Source: Phymorhynchus buccinoides (taxonomy: Eukaryota; Mollusca; Gastropoda; Neogastropoda; Raphitomidae). Taken from it: a DNA stretch of 64,000 bases. A model generated the notes under the pieces. It did not search any database. It was given only the letters and a program-made list of their open reading frames with translations, and was not told the DNA's origin. The DNA is taken from contig CM065693.1 of the NCBI GenBank assembly GCA_017654935.2, forward strand, positions 59,185,644-59,249,643, written 5' to 3'. Below are positions 1 through 12,100 of this stretch, piece after piece (position 1 is the stretch's first letter; each line of letters starts with the position of its first letter). The translations under genes were made by a program, and so were the position numbers.

Positions 1-2837
1 GCAATTGATGTACATACCTGGAGAGGCGCAATTGATGTACATACCTGGAGAGGCGCAATTGATGTACATACCTGGAGAGGCGCAATTGATGTACATACCT
101 GGAGAGGCGCAATTGATGTACATACCTGGAGAGGCGCAATTGATGTACATACCTGGAGAGGCGCAATTGATGTACATACCTGGAGAGGCGCAATTGATGT
201 ACATACCTGGAGAGGCGCAATTGATGTACATACCTGGAGAGGCGCAATTGATGTACATACTGGAGAGGCGCAATTGATGTACATACATGGAGAGGCGCAA
301 TTGATGTACATACCTGGAGAGGCGCAATTGATGTACATACCTGGAGAGGCGCCTGGAGAGGCGCAATTGATGTACATACCTGGAGAGGTTCAATTGATGT
401 ACATACATGGAGAGGCGCAATTGATGTACATACCTGGAGAGGCGCAATTGGTGTACATACATGGAGAGGCGCAATTGATGTACATACCTGGAGAGGCGCA
501 ATTGATGTACATACCTGGAGAGGCGCAATTGATGTACATACCTGGAGAGGCGCAATTGATGTACATACCTGGAGAGGCGCAATTGATGTACATACCTGGA
601 GAGGCGCAATTGATGTACATACCTGGAGAGGCGCAATTGATGTACATACCTGGAGAGGCGCAATTGATGTACATACCTGGAGAGGCGCAATTGATGTACA
701 TACCTGGAGAGGCGCAATTGATGTACATACTGGAGAGGCGCAATTGATGTACATACCTGGAGAGGCGCAATTGATGTACATACTGGAGAGGCGCAATTGA
801 TGTACATACCTGGAGAGGCGCAATTGATGTACATACCTGGAGATACCTGGAGAGGCGCAATTGATGTACATACCTGAGAGGCGCAATTGATGTACATACA
901 TGGAGAGGCGCAATTGATGTACATACCTGGAGAGGCGCAATTGATACACATACCTGGAGAGGCGCAATTGATGTACATACCTGGAGAGGCGCAATTGATG
1001 TACATACCTGGAGAGGCGCAATTGATGTACACACCTGGAGAGGCGCAATTGATGTACATACATGGAGAGGCGCAATTGATGTACATACCTGGAGAGGCGC
1101 AATTGATGTACATACCTGGAGAGGCGCAATTGATGTACATACATGGAGAGGCGCAATTGATGTACATACATGGAGAGGCGCAATTGATACACATACATGG
1201 AGAGGCGCAATTGATGTACATACCCGGAGAGGCGCAATTGATGTACATACATGGAGAGGCGCAATTGATGTACATACCTGAAGAGGCGCAATTGATACAC
1301 ATACCTGGAGACGCGCAATTGATGTACATATCCTGAGAGGCGCAATTGATGTACACACCTGGAGAGGCGCAATTGATGTACATACATGGTGAGGCTCAAT
1401 TGATGTACATACATGGAGAGGCGCAATATATGTACATACCCTGAGAGGCGCAATTGATGTACATACCTGGAGAGGCGCAATTCATGTACACACCTGGAGA
1501 GGCGCAATTGATGTACATACCTGGAGAGGCGCAATTGATATACATACCTGGAGAGGCGCAATTGATGTACATACCCTGAGAGGCGCAATTGATGTACATA
1601 CATGGAGAGGCGCAATTGATGTACATACCTGGAGAGGCGCAATTGATGTACATACCTGGAGAGGCGCAATTGATGTACATATCCTGAGAGGCGCAATTGA
1701 TGTACACACCTGGAGAGGCGCAATTGATGTACATACATGGAGAGGCTCAATTGATGTACATACCTGGAGAGGCGCAATTGATGTACATACCTGGAGAGGC
1801 GCAATTGATGTACATACATGGAGAGGCGCAATTGATGTACATACATGGAGAGGCGCAATTGATGTACATACCTGGAGAGGCGCAATTGATGTACATACCT
1901 GGAGAGGCGCAATTGGTGTACATACATGGAGAGGCGCAATTGATGTACATACCTGGAGAGGCGCAATTGATACACATACCTGGAGACGCGCAATTGATGT
2001 ACATATCCTGAGAGGCGCAATTGATGTACACACCTGGAGAGGCGCAATTGATGTACATACATGGAGAGGCTCAATTGATGTACATACCTGGAGAGGCGCA
2101 ATTGATGTACATACCTGGAGAGGCGCAATTGATGTACATACCTGGAGAGGCGCAATTGATGTACATACCTGGAGAGGCGCAATTGATGTACATACCTGGA
2201 GAGGCGCAATTGATGTACATACCTGGAGAGGCGCAATTGATGTACATACATGGAGAGGCGCAATTGATGTACATACCTGGAGAGGCGCAATTGATGTACA
2301 TACCTGGAGAGGCGCAATTGATGTACATACCTGGAGAGGCGCAATTGATGTACATACCTGGAGAGGCGCAATTGATGTACATACCTGGAGAGGCGCAATT
2401 GATGTACATACATGGAGAGGCGCAATTGATGTACATACCTGGAGAGGCGCAATTGATGTACATACATGGAGAGGCGCAATTGATGTACATACCTGGAGAG
2501 GCGCAATTGATGTACATACCTGGAGAGGCGCAATTGATGTACATACCTGGAGAGGCGCAATTGATGTACATACCTGGAGAGGCGCAATTGATGTACATAC
2601 CTGGAGAGGCGCAATTGATACACATACATGGAGAGGTGCAATTGATGTACATACCTGGATAGGCGCAATTGATACACATACATGGAGAGGCGCAATTGAT
2701 GTACATACCTGGAGAGGCGCAATTGATACACATACATGGAGAGGTGCAATTGATGTACATACCTGGATAGGCGCAATTGATACACATACATGGAGAGGCG
2801 CAATTGATGTACATACCTGGAGAGGCGCAATTGATTT
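1..2837. repeat. 27-bp minisatellite, about 105 copies
   Basis: Tandem 27-bp unit with core gcaattgatgtacatacc followed by tggagaggc. Common variants change cctgg to catgg and gtacat to acacat, and there are a few 1-bp deletions. The window begins inside the array, so its full length is unknown. Because 27 is divisible by three, long frames are open on both strands (a 9-residue MYIPGEAQL-type repeat on + and MYINCASPG on -). These frames are a by-product of the unit length. The array lies in the intron upstream of exon A. Confidence 0.95.
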
Positions 2838-2840
2838 ACA

Positions 2841-3982
2841 ATGCCTTTACCATTACTACATTACTATGCCTTTACCATTACTATATTACTATGGCTTTAC
2901 CATTACTACATTACTATGGCTTTACCATTACTATATTACTATGCCTTTACCATTACTATATTACTATGGCTTTACCATTACTACATTACTATGCCTTTAC
3001 CATTACTATATTACTATGCCTTTACCATTACTACTGCTATGTCACTATGCCTTTACCATTACTACTGCTATGTCACTATGCCTTTACCATTACTATATTA
3101 CTATGCCTTTACCATTACTACTGCTATGTCACTATGGCTTTACCATTACTACATTACTATGCCTTTACCATTACTATATTACTATGCCTTTACCATTACT
3201 ACTGCTATGTCACTATGCCTTTACCATTACTACTGTTATGTCACTATGCCTTTACCATTACTATATTACTATGCCTTTACCATTACTACTGCTATGTCAC
3301 TATGCCTTTACCATTACTACTGCTATGTCACTATGCCTTTACCATTACTATATTACTATGCCTTTACCATTACTACTGCTATGTCACTATGCCTTTACCA
3401 TTACTACTGCTATGTCACTATGCCTTTACCATTACTACTGCTATGTTACTATGCCTTTACCATTACTACTGCTATGTCACTATGCCTTTACCATTACTAC
3501 TGCTATGTCACTATGCCTTTACCATTACTACTGCTATGTTGCTATGCCTTTACCATTACTACTGCTATGTCACTATGCCTTTACCATTACTATATTACTA
3601 TGGCTTTACCGTTACAATTACTATATCACTATGCCTTTACCATTACTACGTTACTATATGTTATTATTACTATATTACTATGCCTTTACCATTGATATTA
3701 CGGTATGACTAAGCCTTTACTATTACTATATTACTAAGCCTTTACCATTACTATATTACTATATTGCTATGCCTTTACCATTAGTATGTTACTATGTATT
3801 TACCGTTGCTATGTTACTATGCCTACCATAGCTATGTTACTATGCCTTTACCGTTGCTATGTTACTATGCCTTTACCATTACTATGTTACTATGCCTACC
3901 ATTGCTATGTTACTATGCCTTTACCGTTGCTATGTTACTATGCCTTTACCATTACTGTGTTACTATGCCTACCATTGCTACT
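2841..3982. repeat. 25/31-bp AT-rich minisatellite
   Basis: The core is atgcctttaccattacta followed by tattact (25 bp) or ctgctatgtcact (31 bp). The two unit types are interspersed, and shorter degenerate units appear from about 3700. It directly follows the 27-bp array and ends about 35 bp before the exon A acceptor, so it occupies the 3' end of that intron. Some frames are open across it, but they encode only low-complexity peptide. Confidence 0.93.
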
Positions 3983-4016
3983 ATCAGTACGGTTTATTGG
4001 TGTGCTTGATCTACAG

Positions 4017-4105
4017 GCACGGAACACGGTGTGCAGGGGAGATCGCCATGGCAGCCAACAACTCGTTTTGCGGCGTGGGCATTGCCTACAACAGCAAGAT
4101 AGGGG
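4017..4105 (+). CDS. Proprotein convertase exon A (catalytic His)
   Basis: The exon opens after ctacag and ends before gtgagt. It begins with one base completing the previous codon, so the intron before it is phase 2, and it ends after one base of a Gly codon (phase 1). It encodes [11 protein letters not shown], then [19 protein letters not shown]. The His of HGT (codon 4018-4020) is the catalytic His of the S8 kexin family, and the nearby Cys is also conserved there. The IAM and YNSKxGG residues resemble PC1/3 more than furin. The last 19 exon bases and the donor are repeated downstream in the 46-bp array. Confidence 0.95.
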
Positions 4106-5350
4106 GTGAGTGAGGGGATAGCTATGGTAGGTTACAACAGCAAGATAGGGGGTGAGTGAGGGGATAGCCATGGTAGGTTACAACAGCAAGATAGGGGGTG
4201 AGTGAGGGGATAGCCATGGTAGGTTACAATAGTCAGATAGGGGGTGAGTGAGGGGATAGTCATGGTAGGTTACAATAGTCAGATAGGGGGTGAGTGAGGG
4301 GATAGCCATGGTAGGTTACAATAGTCAGATAGTGGGTGAGTGAGGGGATAGGCATGGTAGGTTACAATAGTCAGATACGGGGTGAGTGAGGGGATAGCCA
4401 TGGTAGGTTACAATAGTCAGATAGGGGGTGAGTGAGGGGATAGTCATGGTAGGTTACAATAGTCAGATAGGGGGTGAGTGAGGGGATAGCCATGGTAGGC
4501 TACAATAGTCAGATAGGGGGTGAGTGAGGGGATAGCCATGGTAGGCTACAATAGTCAGATAGGGGGTGAGTGAGGGGATAGCCATGGTAGGTTACAATAG
4601 TCAGATAGGGGGTGAGTGAGGGGATAGCCATGGTAGGTTACAATAGTCAGATAGGGGGTGAGTGAGGGGATAGCCATGGTAGGCTACAATAGTCAGATAG
4701 GGGGTGAGTGAGGGGATAGCCATGGTAGGTTACAATAGTCAGATAGGGGGTGAGTGAGGGGATAGCCATGGTAGGCTACAATAGTCAGATAGGGGGTGAG
4801 TGAGGGGATAGCCATGGTAGGTTACAATAGTCAGATAGGGGGTGAGTGAGGGGATAGTCATGGTAGGTTACAATAGTCAGATAGGGGGTGAGTGAGGGGA
4901 TAGCCATGGTAGGTTACAATAGTCAGATAGGGGGTGAGTGAGGGGATAGCCATGGTAGGCTACAATAGTCAGATAGGGGGTGAGTGAGGGGATAGCCATG
5001 GTAGGTTACAATAGTCAGATAGGGGGTGAGTGAGGGGATAGCCATGGTAGGCTACAATAGTCAGATAGGGGGTGAGTGAGGGGATAGCCATGGTAGGCTA
5101 CAATAGTCAGATAGGGGGTGAGTGAGGGGATAGCCATGGTAGGTTACAATAGTCAGATAGGGGGTGAGTGAGGGGATAGTCATGGTAGGTTACAATAGTC
5201 AGATAGGGGGTGAGTGAGGGGATAGCCATGGTAGGTTACAATAGTCAGATAGGGGGTGAGTGAGGGGATAGGCATGGTAGGTTACAATAGTCAGATAGGG
5301 GGTGAGTGAGGGGATAGCCATGGTAGCATACAACAACAAGATGGTGGTAA
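4087..5350 (+). repeat. 46-bp minisatellite seeded by exon A 5' splice site
   Basis: About 27 tandem units of 46 bp with core ggggtgagtgaggggata, then gccatggtaggttacaatagtcagata. The first two units downstream of the exon repeat its last 19 bases exactly (tacaacagcaagatagggg with the following gtgagtgagg, at 4087, 4133 and 4179). Later units mutate acagcaag to atagtcag but keep GGG-GTGAGT. Each unit therefore carries a copy of the true 5' splice site. The last, diverged unit near 5328-5352 reads caagatggtg followed by gtaagt, also a good donor. Confidence 0.93.
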
Positions 5351-6124
5351 GTAGGGACAACATTCCTCTCTGATAATGGTTCAAATACTCGTTACGTTTC
5401 ACTCTTTCTCCATGGCAACACGTTGATAGGCTAGCAATACCTTTGTGGTCAAAATACACTTTGCTGCTTTAGGCTCTTTCCCCATGGCAGCACAATGTCA
5501 CGTAGTATTACTGGAGCGTGAAAACGCTAGATAAACCAGCCGCGCGGCTCCAGTGACCTTGACCTTTGACCTTTGACCTTCATTTTCGAACTTGGCCTTG
5601 ATATCCTAGCTACCTATCCGCATGCAAAATTTGACAGAGTGAGAGCCTTAACATTTTTCATTTGGGGAAAGAGTGAGAAATGTTCACGTGGATTGCGTCC
5701 TTTAAAGACAGATAAAGGGAAGTAACAAGATGCTTTAATGCCGATGTTAAATCAAGATTTGTTTCCCTTGGACCTTTGTCTTCCAACATTAACAAGCATT
5801 GCGCAGGACATTTTCGGATCCAGTGACCTTGACCTCTGATCAATGACCTTCATCTTTGCACTTGGCCTAGATATCCTAACTACCTATGCACATGCAAACT
5901 GTGAGCCTCCCAGGTCCCTCTGTTAAAACATGACGGTGTTAACATCGACACACCATCTAGGATAGCCAGACAGCCAGGAACCAACAGACGGTCCTGAAAG
6001 CATTAGCCATCTTTCGCTGCCCAGCTGGGTAAATATAACGTGTCTATCACTGTGTTGCCATGGAGAAAGAAGGAAAAACATCAACATGTATTTTAACCAT
6101 AAGGAAAGGAGGTCATTTCAAACC
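5351..6124. other. Non-array stretch of intron A-B with diverged repeats
   Basis: No gene is recognisable. Two diverged direct copies of about 90 bp lie at 5549-5646 and 5819-5910. Both start tccagtgaccttgacc, pass through gatatccta and contain catgcaaa. A 27-bp inverted pair lies at 5403-5429 and 6044-6070, matching at 25 of 27 positions around ccatggcaacac. These could be remnants of a non-autonomous element, but no family can be named. Short open frames here have no recognisable homology. Confidence 0.5.
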
Positions 6125-7506
6125 ACGAGCTGGGTATGTTATAGAAATACTACTAGCGCTTTGTCTACTGTCTTCCAACCATGTGCTGGGTATGTTCAGA
6201 GGTGGTATGTTATAGAAATACTACTAGCGCTTTGTCTACTGTCTTCCAACCATGTGCTGGGTATGTTCAGAGGTGGTATGTTATAGAAATACTACTAGCG
6301 CTTTGTCTACTGTCTTCAAACCATGTGCTGGGTATGTTCAGAGGTGGTATGTTATAGAAATACTACTAGCGCTTTGTCTACTGTCTTCCAACCATGTGCT
6401 GGGTATGTTCAGAGGTGGTATGTTATAGAAATACTACTAGCGCTTTGTCTACTGTCTTCCAACCATGTGCTGGGTATGTTCAGAGGTGGTATGTTATAGA
6501 AATACTACTAGCGCTTTGTCTACTGTCTTCCAACCATGTGCTGGGTATGTTCAGAGGTGGTATGTTATAGAAATACTACTAGCGCTTTGTCTACTGTCTT
6601 CAAACCATGTGCTGGGTATGTTCAGAGGTGGTATGTTATAGAAATACTACTAGCGCTTTGTCTACTGTCTTCCAACCATGTGCTGGGTATGTTCAGAGGT
6701 GGTATGTTATAGAAATACTACTAGCGCTTTGTCTACTGTCTTCCAACCATGTGCTGGGTATGTTCAGAGGTGGTATGTTATAGAAATACTACTAGCGCTT
6801 TGTCTACTGTCTTCAAACCATGTGCTGGGTATGTTCAGAGGTGGTATGTTATAGAAACAATACTAGCGCTTTGTCTACTGTCTTCAAACCATGTGCTGGG
6901 TATGTTCAGAGGTGGTATGTTATAGAAATACTACTAGCGCTTTGTCTACTGTCTTCAAACCATGTGCTGGGTATGTTCAGAGGTGGTATGTGATAGAAAT
7001 ACTACTAGCGCTTTGTCTACTGACTTCAAACCATGTGCTGGGTATGTTCAGAGGTGGTATGTTATAGAAATACTACTAGTGCTTTGTCTACTGTCTTCAA
7101 ACCATGTGCTGGGTATGTTCAGAGGTGGTATGTGATAGAAACAATACTAGCGCTTTGTCTACTGTCTTCAAACCATGTGCTGGGTATGTTCAGAGGTGGT
7201 ATGTGATAGAAATACTACTAGCGCTTTGTCTACTGACTTCAAACCATGTGCTGGGTATGTTCAGAGGTGGTATGTTATAGAAATACTACTAGTGCTTTGT
7301 CTACTGACTTCAAACCATGTGCTGGGTATGTTCAGAGGTGGTATGTGATAGAAATACTACTAGCGCTTTGTCTACTGACTTCAAACCATGTGCTGGGTAT
7401 GTTCAGAGGTGGTATGTTATAGAAATACTACTAGTGCTTTGTCTACTGACTTCAAACCATGTGCTGGGTATGTTCAGAGGTGGTATGTTATAGAAATACT
7501 AATATA
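6125..7506. repeat. 71-bp minisatellite, first block
   Basis: About 19 units of 71 bp with core tactagcgctttgtctact and a conserved gtgctgggtatgttcagagg. Variants alternate at three sites: ttcaa/ttcca, gtc/gac and agaaatac/agaaacaat. The array is interrupted at about 7507 and resumes at about 9133, so it once was continuous or expanded on both sides of an insertion. Confidence 0.95.
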
Positions 7507-8240
7507 CCGATGTACAAGTAGTGCAAAGAGGCCTGCCAGCCGTGAGATATAAAACAATATACCGATCTCCAAACATGAGAAAGAAGGCCCAGCCGAGTTC
7601 CACCAAAACACTTATTGTAACATCTAATTATCACATTAACTCCTTGTTTTTAGATCTCATTATTATCATTTACATTTCATTAACGCGTTTAACTCAGTGT
7701 AAAATGCGCGTGAGTTTTTGTGAAAGAATGCATACTGAATATCATTAGGTCCGTGCATTCAAACATAATTAATATCATTAGAATGTATTTACCGTTTGTC
7801 AACACCAACACGATATTTACAGCTGTTATCTATTTTTGTTGGTAATCATTAGCTTCTGAAGTTTTGATGTACAAAAGTCGACTAGATTTCCACCGCACCG
7901 TCCTAGTGGAGTCATTCTAGCTAAACAAGGTCAAACAAATTCCTTCAGGAGGTTTGATTATTGGAACAGATAGTAGGTGGTCTGGGAAACATGATGACAA
8001 CAATCTCAAACAATCAACACTCTGCTTGACCTCATTTTACATGTCAAGGTGACCTACTTATTTTGACAAGCACGTGCCCTTAGGTCATTTCATTAGAAAC
8101 TTACATTTTAAAATAATGTATGGCAAATTGGATATCAAATGAAAGCTGTTTTCATGGCCAGCTCAAAACAAGCATCAAAGAATGGTTACATCAATGAAGG
8201 AATTAAAAAATGAAAAAAATAAAGATAATATTTACTGACC
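7507..8240. other. AT-rich insert flank inside the 71-bp array
   Basis: This is the left part of a roughly 1.6-kb segment that interrupts the 71-bp array. It is AT-rich and shows no recognisable gene. A short internal duplication (aatataccgat at about 7501 and 7555) is visible. The 16-mer gttttgatgtacaaaa at 7861-7876 occurs again at 9109-9124, on the other side of the CXC-family pseudogene. Confidence 0.6.
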
Positions 8241-9108
8241 TTAACTTTCACCATCGGATTCATCGGAGTCATCCAATAGAAGCACGGAGTTCACACAGCT
8301 GACTCCACGACACTCTCCACAGGCTGTGGTGCAGGTTAATCCATGCTTTCTGCAACTACACCGTGATGACGAGCAGTCTGTCTTACAGTTACATCGAATG
8401 AAGTTCAGCAGATCTTCAGGTGCTGGCGGAACGTTTGTTGGCACAAGTATTAGCTGACCCTGTTGGAGTTCCCAGCCCCAGTCCTCAGGACAAAGCTCTG
8501 TTTTGCCCCCAATAGAGGCCCACTCCTGCACTTGATAGTACATTCTGTAAGAGTGGTAACGTGCTGCTGATGAGGTAGGTCGCAGAGCCCTGACTTGGAC
8601 ATGAGTTTTGCTCGGACAGTTTTTGTTGGTATTTTACTTAACGCAGCTTGTCCAGTGTATCACTCTTTTTTCCACCATACAGAGCAACAAACACCTTCTC
8701 GCCAGCTTCAGCAACTGATGTTCCATCCGATTTTTCAGCAAGAAATATATGTGCCCACTGAAGGAAACTTGGGTCCCTGAGTTTCCTCACAGGCAGTGAC
8801 TTTGCAACACCAAATGGTCGTGATGTTGTGTCGCATCCACAAAAAGCATGGGCAAACAAGATGTTTTCACACACCTTGCTCCCCAAACGACTCTGAGAGT
8901 ACTTTATGTCCCATACTTTGGCTTGATTTTTCTTGTTGCCTCCTGATGTGACGAACACGTCATGCATTGTCGGCTGCACATGATGAAGAAGAAGAACAAG
9001 CAGATCAGTGTCCTCACCAACGACCACAGTTGTGGCCATCTCAGCTGATTCCAGTGCTGCTTGCACAATCAAGCAGTCAGCATCTCCTTGTGCTTGACAG
9101 GCTGAGAT
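8241..9108 (-). pseudogene. Broken CXC-domain protein gene fragment
   Basis: Read on the - strand, the N-terminal part has GDADCLIVQ, VVVGEDTDLLVLLLHH and FCGCDTTSRPFGVAKSLPVRKL. It then reads through LYGG to LDKLR. An in-frame TAA follows (about 8638-8640), then VKYQQKL in the same frame. A frameshift follows before ARYHSYRMYYQVQEW and a Cys-rich CXC (tesmin/TSO1-like) domain with CNCKTDCSSSRCSCRKHGL and CGECRG. The DTDLLVLL and GCDTTS motifs recall PIN/FEN-type nuclease folds. I know this architecture as a multicopy uncharacterised family in marine invertebrates, possibly tied to mobile DNA. The 5' end is cut at about 9108. The stop and frameshift make it a pseudogene fragment. Its molecular role is unknown. 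Confidence 0.7.
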
Positions 9109-9132
9109 GTTTTGATGTACAAAAAATGTATA

Positions 9133-12100
9133 GACATACTACTAGCGCTTTGTCTACTGACTTCAAACCATGTGCTGGGTATGTTCAGAGGTGGTATGTT
9201 ATAGAAATACTACTAGCGCTTTGTCTACTGTCTTCAAACCATGTGCTGGGTATGTTCAGAGGTGGTATGTTATAGAAATACTACTAGCGCTTTGTCTACT
9301 GACTTCAAACCATGTGCTGGGTATGTTCAGAGGTGGTATGTTATAGAAATACTACTAGCGCTTTGTCTACTGTCTTCAAACCATGTGCTGGGTATGTTCA
9401 GAGGTGGTATGTTATAGAAATACTACTAGCGCTTTGTCTACTGACTTCAAACCATGTGCTGGGTATGTTCAGAGGTGGTATGTCATAGAAACAATACTAG
9501 CGCTTTGTCTACTGTCTTCAAACCATGTGCTGGGTATGTTCAGAGGTGGTATGTGATAGAAACAATACTAGCGCTTTGTCTACTGTCTTCAAACCATGTG
9601 CTGGGTATGTTCAGAGGTGGTGTGTTATAGAAACAATACTAGCGCTTTGTCTACTGTCTTCAAACCATGTGCTGGGTATGTTCAGAGGTGGTATGTCATA
9701 GAAACAATACTAGCGCTTTGTCTACTGTCTTCAAACCATGTGCTGGGTATGTTCAGAGGTGGTATGTTATAGAAATACTACTAGCGCTTTGTCTACTGTC
9801 TTCAAACCATGTGCTGGGTATGTTCAGAGGTGGTATGTTATAGAAATACTACTAGCGCTTTGTCTACTGACTTCAAACCATGTGCTGGGTATGTTCAGAG
9901 GTGGTATGTCATAGAAACAATACTAGCGCTTTGTCTACTGTCTTCAAACCATGTGCTGGGTATGTTCAGAGGTGGTATGTGATAGAAACAATACTAGCGC
10001 TTTGTCTACTGTCTTCAAACCATGTGCTGGGTATGTTCAGAGGTGGTGTGTTATAGAAACAATACTAGCGCTTTGTCTACTGTCTTCAAACCATGTGCTG
10101 GGTATGTTCAGAGGTGGTATGTCATAGAAACAATACTAGCGCTTTGTCTACTGTCTTCAAACCATGTGCTGGGTATGTTCAGAGGTGGTATGTTATAGAA
10201 ACAATACTAGCGCTTTGTCTACTGTCTTCAAACCATGTGCTGGGTATGTTCAGAGGTGGTGTGTTATATACATACTACTAGTGCTTTGTCTACTGTCTTC
10301 AAACCATGTGCTGGGTATGTTCAGAGGTGGTATGTTATATACATACTACTAGCGCTTTGTCTACTGTCTTCAAACCATGTGCTGGGTATGTTCAGAGGTG
10401 GTGTGTTATAGAAACAATACTAGCGCTTTGTCTACTGTCTTCAAACCATGTGCTGGGTATGTTCAGAGGTGGTATGTTATAGAAATACTACTAGCGCTTT
10501 GTCTACTGTCTTCAAACCATGTGCTGGGTATGTTCAGAGGTGGTATGTGATAGAAACAATACTAGCGCTTTGTCTACTGTCTTCAAACCATGTGCTGGGT
10601 ATGTTCAGAGGTGGTGTGTTATAGAAACAATACTAGCGCTTTGTATACTGTCTTCCAACCATGTGCTGGGTATGTTCAGAGGTGGTATGTTATAGAAATA
10701 CTACTAGCGCTTTGTCTACTGTCTTCAAACCATGTGCTGGGTATGTTCAGAGGTGGTATGTCATAGAAACAATACTAGCGCTTTGTCTACTGTCTTCAAA
10801 CCATGTGCTGGGTATGTTCAGAGGTGGTATGTTATAGAAACAATACTAGCGCTTTGTCTACTGTCTTCCAACCATGTGCTGGGTATGTTCAGAGGTGGTA
10901 TGTTATAGAAATACTACTATCGCTTTGTCTACTGACTTCAAACCATGTGCTGGGTATGTTCAGAGGTGGTATGTCATAGAAACAATACTAGCGCTTTGTC
11001 TACTGTCTTCAAACCATGTGCTGGGTATGTTCAGAGGTGGTGTGTTATATACATACTACTAGCGCTTTGTCTACTGTCTTCAAACCATGTGCTGGGTATG
11101 TTCAGAGGTGGTATGTTATAGAAACAATACTAGCGCTTTGTCTACTGTCTTCAAACCATGTGCTGGGTATGTTCAGAGGTGGTGTGTTATAGAAACAATA
11201 CTAGCGCTTTGTCTACTGACTTCCAACCATGTGCTGGGTATGTTCAGAGGTGGTATGTTATATACATACTACTAGCGCTTTGTCTACTGTCTTCAAACCA
11301 TGTGCTGGGTATGTTCAGAGGTGGTATGTTATAGAAACAATACTAGCGCTTTGTCTACTGACTTCAAACCATGTGCTGGGTATGTTCAGAGGTGGTATGT
11401 TATATACATACTACTAGCGCTTTGTCTACTGTCTTCAAACCATGTGCTGGGTATGTTCAGAGGTGGTATGTTATAGAAACAATACTAGCGCTTTGTCTAC
11501 TGTCTTCAAACCATGTGCTGGGTATGTTCAGAGGTGGTATGTCATAGAAACAATACTAGCGCTTTGTCTACTGTCTTCAAACCATGTGCTGGGTATGTTC
11601 AGAGGTGGTATGTTATAGAAACAATACTAGCGCTTTGTCTACTGTCTTCAAACCATGTGCTGGGTATGTTCAGAGGTGGTATGTTATAGAAACAATACTA
11701 GCGCTTTGTCTACTGTCTTCAAACCATGTGCTGGGTATGTTCAGAGGTGGTATGTCATAGAAACAATACTAGCGCTTTGTCTACTGTCTTCAAACCATGT
11801 GCTGGGTATGTTCAGAGGTGGTATGTTATAGAAACAATACTAGCGCTTTGTCTACTGTCTTCAAACCATGTGCTGGGTATGTTCAGAGGTGGTATGTCAT
11901 AGAAACAATACTAGCGCTTTGTCTACTGTCTTCAAACCATGTGCTGGGTATGTTCAGAGGTGGTATGTTATAGAAACAATACTAGCGCTTTGTCTACTGT
12001 CTTCAAACCATGTGCTGGGTATGTTCAGAGGTGGTATGTTATAGAAACAATACTAGCGCTTTGTCTACTGTCTTCAAACCATGTGCTGGGTATGTTCAGA

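Noticed and set aside
1..2837. Long open frames on both strands encoding MYIPGEAQL or MYINCASPG repeats
   Set aside because: The unit length (27) is divisible by three and the unit lacks stops, so frames stay open by arithmetic. There are frame-breaking 1-bp changes, no flanking gene structure, and the array lies in an intron.
2841..3982. Leucine/tyrosine-rich frames that look like membrane segments
   Set aside because: This is low-complexity translation of an AT-rich minisatellite in three frames at once.
5658..5843. 61-codon frame on the minus strand
   Set aside because: It lies between dispersed repeat copies and has no recognisable motif or splice context.
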